Made by a program: the position numbers and the translations under genes | The notes under the pieces: generated by a model | Seen by the model: the letters and a program-made list of their open reading frames with translations, nothing else | Databases searched by the model: none | What the model was told of the DNA's origin: nothing | Shown: positions 56,416 through 64,000 of the stretch, piece after piece | How positions within the stretch are numbered: position 1 is the stretch's first letter | How the letters are laid out: the number at the start of each line of letters is the position of its first letter | From: Pohlia nutans | Lineage: Eukaryota; Streptophyta; Bryopsida; Bryales; Mniaceae | Direction of reading: 5' to 3' | Length of the DNA stretch: 64,000 nucleotides | Assembly: GCA_022496805.1 (NCBI GenBank) | Contig: CM040100.1 | Span: 12,491,009-12,555,008, forward strand

Positions 56416-57046
56416 TAATGTAATGTACACTAATGGAACATGAACAGAAGAAGACAATCCAAAAATAAATACTAAATAATAAATAGCAAATGACAAACTT
56501 CCAAACTCAATAAATACTACATAGTGCATAAGTTGTATTTGTAAGTATGTATTTGCTTTATTTTCAGGTATTTGCAAGATTCTGGTTATATATTTGGTTT
56601 AGAGTATACGGTTTAGTATATTGCTAGCTTTCCAACTCCAAAACAAATTTTTAAATTTTCTTCTAGCACAACCCCAAGAATTCCTTTCTGCAGAGTGTGC
56701 GTGAGCCCAATTCCCGAATGCAAACTTTAGGCATTGATGCTTGGTTCGGAGTAGATCTTACAATAGTTTACAAAAACATGCCTACGCAAATACAATGTGG
56801 TTGCGTGAGCTCCGAAGGGTTGAGAAACTTTCAAGCTTCCAATGGAAATATTATATACTCGCTTAGTTGTGCAATTCACAGATTACAACATAGGATTGAC
56901 AGTTTCCACTAAATTTTTCTTTCTACATTCATGTCGTGAGTGCTTCAAGGAAGTCGGTTCATATTTTGAATGGTTCAAAGAAAATCGTTCGTAGACTAAA
57001 TTTATCAAGGTATAAAAAATTGTATTCCATTGAGAAGTTCAGCTGC
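56416..57046. other. Intergenic DNA with remnants of the 55.6 kb family
   Basis: Sequence such as 'acactaatggaacatgaacagaagaag' and 'gtaagtatgtatttgc' echoes the preceding element (56088-56210), which suggests a decayed duplicate. No gene is supported. Confidence 0.4.
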
Positions 57047-57050
57047 TTAA

Positions 57051-57972
57051 CCCCTAAAATTCTGAGCGACCATATTCTGGTCGTTCCACTTTTTGGGCAA
57101 ATTAAAAATTTCATATTTTTAAAATTATCTCATACCTCATATTTTTAAAATTTTCAATGAAAATTTCAGTGTAGCTTCCAAAAACTACACTCTACATGTC
57201 GCACTTCGTTTCATGTCATTCTGATAAGTATTGCAAAAGTTATAAGCATTTGAAGTTTTTGAAGTGAGATTGGGCAGCAAGAATTTTTTTATTTTTTACT
57301 CTTTTTCAAAATTTCTTTTTTGATTCATGATTGGTTGATCTTTATCTACAAATGAAGCTTTAAATCTACCCATTTTGAGCAATGGGATAAAAGTTATGAG
57401 AAGATCTGTTTTTTGGACAGTTTGGACAAAAAAAACTTTGAAGCTCATTTCTAAACTCAATTTTCAAAAAAAATTAATGAAATAAAAGGCACTAGGTGAA
57501 GATTTCCAAATACAAAATTCTCACCCTTAAGATTGACATTTTACAATTCCATGTCAAACTTATTAATGATTTTCTTTTTCCTTTCACTTTGTACCCACTT
57601 CTAGTAATTGTTTTATGAAAAAATAAATATGAGCTTTTTTCTTACAAGATTTTATATTTGAAGACTTAACTCAATTGTTAACATGGCCTTGCCATTCAAT
57701 GAATTTCTAACCCATTCAAAAAAAAGATATTAATTCCGAAAGTTCAAATTTGTCACCGGATTGAACCCCAAAGAAACTTTGATCCTTATAATCTAAGAAT
57801 CTAATGGTCATTTGGCTCTCAAATTTTGTGCTCACATGAAAATTCAAGTTGGGTATTAGATCTTACGGTTAAGTGATGAAAAAACTAAAAAACATATGAT
57901 TTCTTCTGCAACTTCCAAATGCTGCGTTTTTCATGGTTTTTTTGTGAGAATACGGTCAAGGAATTTTAGGGG
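57051..57972 (+). mobile_element. TTAA-flanked element, 922 bp
   Basis: The ends CCCCTAAAATTCTGAGCGACC and GGTCAAGGAATTTTAGGGG form inverted repeats with TTAA on both sides (57047-57050, 57973-57976). The hairpin GACCATATTCTGGTC lies just inside the left end. It is the longest TTAA element in the window and is non-coding. Confidence 0.85.
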
Positions 57973-57976
57973 TTAA

Positions 57977-59458
57977 ATGAATGGTTCTAGGTTTCTCTAC
58001 CTTGTCGATCGTACTTAAGGTTGCTGTGCATACCTTCATCATGCCAATATATCGCGATGAAGTCAGATGGATAGTACCTTATCCTTGATTTATACTTGAT
58101 TTTATCCTTAACTGAATTTGTTTATCTATAACATGTTCTCTTTGCTTGTACAGGCATTGAAGTCCTGAAAACGTGAGTTGCAACAATCTTCTTAAAATCC
58201 TCATTGATCTTCCATTGGGAGGATCTGTTTTAAAATCTATCCCTCGTGCATCTACTGCACGGCAACCCAGACAAAGAAAACGAACACCCAAAGTACACGA
58301 CAGAAAATTAGTGTTTACGAAGGACCACAACACAGTCGCAGCACAGCGCTCAGAAATACAGTTTGATTGATTATCATCACCGATATCAGGCTTTGATGGT
58401 ACAAGTAATCATCACTGCATGCTTACGACCACAACCTTCCCATTAAGGAGAGAATATAAAAAATGAACATATAAACAACACGGAGCCTTCAGGGTCTGCT
58501 TTTTGTCAACAGGGCCTTTCGGCAATCAGGTCTCAAAGATTATAGACAACATCATCAGGCTCTACGAAAATCAGAAAATCCATATCTCAAGACGATTGAA
58601 AACCTAAATTACATGAGTACCCGTCAGTACATGATTCCAAGTTGGTAACAGCACAGCCGAAGCTCTGATGACCGTCGTGATGGAATGTCTCATCATACGG
58701 GCCACAAATACAACGTACTTGCCATTATTAATTCTCTCAGACAAATGCCTCGTTTATGCTTCAGAGTAACTGGAGAACCAGCGGTTGGCAAGATCCACCA
58801 GTTCCGCTTAACACTACGATAAGACATCGTAATGCTAGCTACACTAGGGTTCGCCTGCGCCTTAAACTCAGATTCGTCATCTAAAAGTCGTCATCACCGA
58901 GAATCAAATACAAAACCCTAAGCCATCGACGCAATGCAGAGTAATCAGACAAAACAAATGCACCAAAGACATAAACACAACAGAATACATCAAACACAAG
59001 ATACCTATTAACGATTGGGATATGAAGAACACAAACGCAGCGGACGATAGATCACTGGGCGGCGCCGTCACTGATAAGGACATAGGAGTTAGCGGGAGAA
59101 ACTCCGCTCTACGCATTCTCTACCAAGTGACAAGCAAACCGCATTGAAAACAACCTCCAGACAAAAGCTAAGTGGAAATACATAAGCAATAGAAATCAAA
59201 TACAATGGAGGTTGAGACTGTGGAGCAGGGTTTATATGCAGCGGCTTCCGTCAGTGTCCTGCCAGCATCAAACCCTAAAATTGTTTCGTTCCCGCGATTG
59301 TCATTTCTCATCCATATTTCATCCATATCCAATAACACTTCATCCAATTGTATTAGGAACTACCAGTCTAGGCAGCCATTTCCCAGAGAGCCAGTGTGAG
59401 GCACTGCGGCACTCATAAATCCTTCTTTTGGGCTTACAGTGAATACCGGTGAAGGAGC
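57977..59458. other. Less AT-rich stretch, possible untranslated or decayed gene DNA
   Basis: 58080-59200 has higher complexity than surrounding DNA. On the minus strand, 59116-58904 opens with a short ORF containing MSLSVTAPPSDLSSAAFVFF, which ends at a donor-like TAG-GTATCT. A second open stretch lies at 58333-58079. They may be exons of a minus-strand gene, but no family was recognised and the frames were not joined with confidence. Confidence 0.3.
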
Positions 59459-59462
59459 TTAA

Positions 59463-60041
59463 CCCCTAAACGTACCAGGGTGTCTTTTGAATGGACAATT
59501 TGAGAAAAATCATCATAAACTACTATTTAGAAGAATATTTTGGAATTGATATACAAATGAAAGTTCTAGACTTTGAATTTTGGATTCCATCCGTACGGTT
59601 CGATTCACTAATACTATCACCAATATTTAATTATAAAATTTGAAAGTTAAAATTATAAATTCCTTCTAAATTTGATTACAAACAAAATTTTAATATTTTT
59701 TGAGTAAAATTTGTTGGAATGAATTTGAAATGAGATACTCTTAAACGTAGTGATTCTTTGAAATTTTTGTGTTTCTTAAATCTATGACCTCATTTTTGCA
59801 AGGCCACTTTTGAACTACAGTCAATGCAATTTTGGCTTGGTCAACGACTTGACATACTTCTACACTTGTAATTTTAGAAAAATATGTAATCAAGTATGAC
59901 TAAATCCAACCGTTAGATAAGACAACAACTTGGTGAAGAATCTCCAAAAAATGGATGACTTTCATCCAAGCATTGATGAAAACGTGAGAAGGGTTTGAAT
60001 CTGTTAGTCGTCCACTTTCTGGATGCTCTGACGTTTAGGGG
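59463..60041 (+). mobile_element. TTAA-flanked MITE, 579 bp, intact reference copy
   Basis: The ends CCCCTAAACGTACCAGGG and GCTCTGACGTTTAGGGG are flanked by TTAA (59459-59462, 60042-60045). GTCCACTTTCTGGA lies inside the right end. It is the closest intact relative of the two nested copies at 19.9-21.05 kb and preserves their empty target site. Confidence 0.9.
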
Positions 60042-60119
60042 TTAATTTTCAAAAACACAGTTTTCCTTTTTACCGTGTTCTGGTTAGAAGAGCATGCCCA
60101 GCAGTGACGTTAGTGCTCC

Positions 60120-60260
60120 TATTTCCAAACCTGAAATACCAACCCTATTTTTGAACTTGATATACCAACCCTATTTCCAAATTTGATATTCCAACCCTAC
60201 TTCCAAACCTGATGTATAAACCCTATTTATGAACTCAATATACCAACCTAAACCTAAATT
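60120..60260 (+). repeat. 26-bp tandem repeat, about five units
   Basis: 'taccaaccctattt' and variants recur at 26-bp spacing (CCCTA cores at 60143, 60169, 60195 and 60221). Confidence 0.8.
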
Positions 60261-62592
60261 TTGCAAGAGAACAAGAGTATGGTTGGTAACCACAAGCAAT
60301 ATATACCAACCTCGAACACTTTCCTAGCTAGCAAAAAACTCTTCTCAAGTCAAATTAGGATCTCAATTTTTAGCAAGAAATTTGAGGATACCAGTCACTA
60401 GTGAGAATACTCTAACCCTACTACTAGAAGAGATGATCGAATGTGACTACATATGTCAAAAAAAATTACAGTCAAGGTGGCTTCTTTTTTTTATGGTTTT
60501 AAGAGTGAACATTTGGAACATTTGGCCTAACATTAAAAAAAGTCCGTTTCAACAATTCAAAAGGCTATGAACGACCACAAAACATTGTAAAGAACGAGTT
60601 TTTGAAGCCAAAATCCACAAGATGGCAAGGACAAAGACAAATGCTACTTTGCTATGTATTTTCTACCGTTAGAGTTAAACGAATAGGGTGTCTCAAAGTG
60701 GAAAGAAACCTTAAACTCACCTAAAACTCGTTTTGAGTTCAAAAAGACTGCAAAATTAATCTATGATGAGTTGGAGAATGATCCAAAGCAAGGCCCTGCA
60801 TCACTATGGGGTGTGGAACTCATGACCTCCCCAATGCTAGAGGAGAGTTCCCACCCGTTCTCCCAAGCCAAGAGCCCCAAACTATTCATGAACAATGTTT
60901 GTTAGAAATTATAATTATAGGAAGAGAACTCCACTTGAACTCCACTTGAAAACTAGTTATGTTTTCAGATAACTCTATTGACGTTGAGTAAATTTTAGTT
61001 TCATAATTAGGCTCTATATCGTCTGCAAATTAAAAAAACTGACTCTAGGGTCGATTCCATGGTAGGCAATTACAAGAAAATCTAAAGTCAATGTATAAAA
61101 TACAAGATTATATAGTTTATTACAAAGATTTGATTTTATAGCCAAGACTATTGACTCGTTTCATGAAGTGTATGAATATGTACAATGAACATGGGAATCT
61201 TAAATATGAACAAAAAAAAAGGAGACAAATGTGACTTCAAGTGTAAGACCTTGCAATGAAGAATTTGAGGCTATGCTAATGCAAGAAGATGAGGAAGAGG
61301 AAGAGCAACCACAACTCGATCTCTAGTTGTTGTGTACCTTTTGGTCATACCGTCATAGAAAGGAAGAAACAAGTACAATTCTTAACCTTATGAAAGCTGC
61401 GCAATTAACATAAATACTTCTACACATTTCTTCTGCAAACAATTTCTTCAAATCCAAGAGGTCATCAGCCACAAGTTATAAATGCCATATCAACCAAGAA
61501 AATTCAAAATTAAGAGCTGTATCACATTGCAAAAAACCCTATTTGAAACAGAAAAAACATCTCTTGCAATATTCTAGAGACATGATCCTTACTTCGCAAT
61601 GTTAACAATCACAAGAACAACATGATTATACTAGGATTCCAGAAAACATAAAACACGGATACCGAGTGACAGGAGAGAGAATAATCCTTTTCTTTCATAG
61701 ATTGGCACTTAGATTGAACATAACCCTGGACATCAAAATTCTCCCTCTCAAACTGAGATTATTTATTATGCAAATGATTTGATGTGACCATAAATCCTCT
61801 AAATTCAACCCTACTATCCAAATTCCTTCACCTCCACTTGTTATTCTCCTTTCACTTGATCAAATTGAATCATAACCTAAGTTATCGCCTCTCCCAATAG
61901 AACTTGGTTCAAATATGTCATAGTATTACATAGTCCAGGGTTCTTGTCAAACTTAATGCTCCTCCAGCAGACAATGTTTTGTCAACACACATGTAAAGTA
62001 TGTGCACCCATAATCGTCACTTATGGCAACCAAGCATAATTACCATTATTAAACATAAATTAATTTCATTGATTCTTATGAGCAAGAGAAAAAAAATTCC
62101 AATACACTTTAGCATGCATTATTTGGACACCATAAGAATAAATTATGAATTTTCAAAATATCTACTAAAAATTGACTTTACGTTCTCATGTTCTAATTGT
62201 GAACATTTTGTGCAATCAATATCTAAATTTTAATGTCTCTTTTGGATTCAATTGTATTCAATTGTAGGGCTCAAACATGGTACATTTTAGATGTACATAC
62301 CTTAGGTCTTCCATCAGTTGTTGTACTTTGTGGAAAAATTTCTGTTAACAATGCAATCAAAGAGAAAATTAGCAAAACTGACATGACGAACTCACGATTT
62401 GTAAAGTCAGTCTTCATCGAAGCAGAAATGAGTATGACGACAATGCCGATGGGATACCAGTATTTTCTTCCAAGTAAACCCGTTCTGAGTTACTCTCGTC
62501 ATCAAAACTAGCACTTTTGGTTTAACACTTGAAAAATAATGCATGTAGTACCTCCTTAGATTCTTAGTCTAGAATCAATGAGTGCTCTACAT
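60261..62592. other. Intergenic AT-rich DNA
   Basis: No supported gene. ORFs at 60382-60570, 62000-62233 and 62233-62511 show no recognisable domain. A short run encoding MLMQEDEEEEEQPQL-like acid-rich sequence near 61270-61325 may be the tail of a decayed coding sequence. Confidence 0.35.
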
Positions 62593-62596
62593 TTGA

Positions 62597-62926
62597 CCCC
62601 TAAAAGATCAAGTGTCCTAACTAGGACATTCACGAAACCGGGTAGGTTCCCACAATGTCAATTTTGAGTTTAATTTTATGAGTTTTTTTAACAAACTTGA
62701 GGAATTTCAAATTTTTCGTGGGAATATTATTATTTTTTCTCACTAAACATTGGTAGAAAAGGTTATGCTGCCCGAAGCCTCTTTTTTTTTAAAGTTTGAC
62801 CGTACAAATAATTTGTAGAGATGATGCCCTACATTTTGTTTATTGAACGGAACTTCATCAAACATATGGAAGGCATAAATTATAACACATCTATGTTTTG
62901 TTCAATACCCCTCGGGCTATTAGGGG
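62597..62926 (+). mobile_element. TTAA-type MITE, 330 bp
   Basis: The left flank TTGA (62593-62596) is a mutated TTAA and the right flank TTAA lies at 62927-62930. The ends are CCCCTAAAAGATC and GGGCTATTAGGGG. A hairpin TGTCCTAACTAGGACA lies inside the left end. The right 150 bp match 8611-9148 ('gatgccctacatttt', 'gaacttcatcaaacatatggaag'). Confidence 0.8.
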
Positions 62927-62930
62927 TTAA

Positions 62931-63419
62931 AGTGTATGGGAAAAGAAAAACGTGGGGGAATCTTCAAAGTGGGTACGGTAGATGGAGACTTGGTAACGCG
63001 GCATGGCAAACAGGAGACCCTGTCCCCACGGAGACTTGGCAGGTGAGAGAGAAAAGGGAGGAAGAACCGTGTTCAGTTATCAAAAGCTGCCCCTACAACC
63101 CCGCATGCCTAGGAAATAAAATTGGCAATAGCACCATGTGCACACACTCCTGTGAGTCTCACAGGTTTACCTAAATTTTGCAAATTTCTGCCCCCAGCAT
63201 TTCCAAACACCCCACCTCTTTAATATCACCTTCCTCACTGTTATACCTCTTAGGAAACAAGTGCCACCAACTCAAAACTCACTTTGTATTCTCATTAGTA
63301 TACTCTGTTATGTCACAGGAAGTCATGACATTCTTGAACGACCTCAAAGAGGCCATCAGAATAGTTGGGCCAGACTATTTTGGTGCCATTTTGACACCAA
63401 AGGCCGCATACAAGTCATT
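62931..63419. other. Intergenic DNA, moderate GC, nothing recognised
   Basis: No gene is supported. ORFs at 62821-63174 and 63178-63423 extend into MITE sequence on one side. Confidence 0.4.
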
Positions 63420-63423
63420 TTAA

Positions 63424-63647
63424 CCCTTAAAGGGCTGATGGGGATAGTATATACGTTGGCGTATATTTGACATTTGTTGTAAATAGAAAGTTTGAAATTG
63501 AGATCCCAATAACTCATTAAAATCATGTCGACATGAATTTTAACTTCACTTTTGATCTTAAACCATAGGAGGTGTGGAACTAGGCCAAATACAATGGAAT
63601 ATTGATGTATAATACTGGTCGGAAAGGGCTCTCTGGACCTTTAAGGG
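63424..63647 (+). mobile_element. TTAA-flanked MITE, 224 bp
   Basis: The ends CCCTTAAAGGGC and CCTTTAAGGG are flanked by TTAA (63420-63423, 63648-63651). The interior matches 21062-21347 in reverse orientation, including 'atcatgtcgacatgaat'. Confidence 0.8.
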
Positions 63648-63847
63648 TTAATGTCATTTTATCCATACTAGGTTGGTATGGAGGTTGGCACCAAATTATC
63701 TTAATTGCATCTCAATGCACCATCATGGCACCATGTTCACATGCCTTGAAATTCCTGATGGTTGTCCTTTGTGAGTCTGCGAAGCCCTGGGAAGAAATAT
63801 AGGACCCTATTGTAATACTTCAACCAATGAATCATTGCTAAATTTGA

Positions 63848-63966
63848 CTAGTAGAAAAGGTGGTGCTCTCCAGGGAGATGCCGAGGCAAAATCATTGTTC
63901 ATGTGTGGAATTGGGCACTACATGCCTGGGTAACTCCCTCGGCAATGTCACTTTTTTTACTAGTGT
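63848..63966. mobile_element. Small CACTA-like MITE
   Basis: The left end is GACTAGTAGAAAAGGTG (first base changed) and the right end, in complement, CACTAGTAAAAAAAGTG. TTT flanks both sides, consistent with a 3-bp duplication. It is about 119 bp long and non-coding. Confidence 0.6.
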
Positions 63967-64000
63967 TTTGAGTTCAAGTATTTTGCAAGTGATGGATTCT

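Noticed and set aside
58490..58700. C/D-box snoRNA suggested by TGATGAT and CTGA motifs on the minus strand
   Set aside because: The boxes are too close together, there is no terminal stem, and similar motifs occur by chance in this composition.

Overview
Organism and overall character. The window is AT-rich nuclear DNA of a streptophyte, most likely a non-seed land plant or a close algal relative; I cannot name the species. The reasons are spliceosomal GT-AG introns, a 13-coding-exon gene that reads as the ortholog of a conserved plant protein family (coiled coil plus a C-terminal domain I recall as DUF7725), and a dense load of short nested inverted-repeat transposons. No rRNA gene, convincing tRNA gene, CRISPR array or operon was seen.

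Layout. 1-22.2 kb is transposon-filled DNA with no supported gene. It holds TTAA-flanked MITEs, CACTA-type and other MITEs, and two diverged 2.8 and 3.2 kb elements with 5-bp target duplications that look like solo LTRs. 22.3-31.2 kb carries the one clear housekeeping-type plant gene (coding 23649-30287, 1020 residues by hand splicing). 31.4-35.8 kb is a three-level nest: a TTAA MITE interrupted by a 3.8 kb pogo-like transposon with an intact 813-residue transposase, whose left terminal repeat is interrupted by a 142-bp palindrome. 36.7-50.7 kb is a higher-GC accessory block. It holds a MULE-like SWIM transposase on the minus strand (37723-41439), a divergent seven-exon gene on the plus strand (42825-49063) that joins a ParB-like domain to a degenerate beta-class N4/N6 DNA methyltransferase fold, a small acidic ORF (49607-50134), and three repeat arrays. 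50.7-64 kb is again MITE-rich DNA with little coding potential, including an orphan SANT/Myb-like first exon near 52 kb.

Most interesting locus. The three arrays (about 20 units of 86 bp inside intron 3 of the ParB-methyltransferase gene, three diverged 86-bp units at 46.4-46.65 kb, and six units at 50.3-50.6 kb) differ in spacing and flanks but share one core, close to GTARCCTSTCGNTGCCGA. In most units its centre is an inverted repeat (TCGG-TG-CCGA). A ParB-like protein gene surrounded by iterated near-palindromic cores looks like a ParB/parS-style or iteron-style arrangement in a eukaryotic chromosome. That functional reading is inference; the repeats, the splicing frames and the motifs are visible.

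Mobile-element biology. At least a dozen elements begin TTAA-CCC(C)TAA and end TTAGGGG-TTAA. One nested insertion, compared with an uninterrupted copy at 59.5 kb, shows insertion at a TTAA. This points to piggyBac-type (or Kolobok-type) MITEs, which I do not expect to be common in land plants. Many carry a small hairpin (GTCCA/TGGAC or GACCA/TGGTC) just inside one or both ends. All coordinates and splice sites were worked out by eye.
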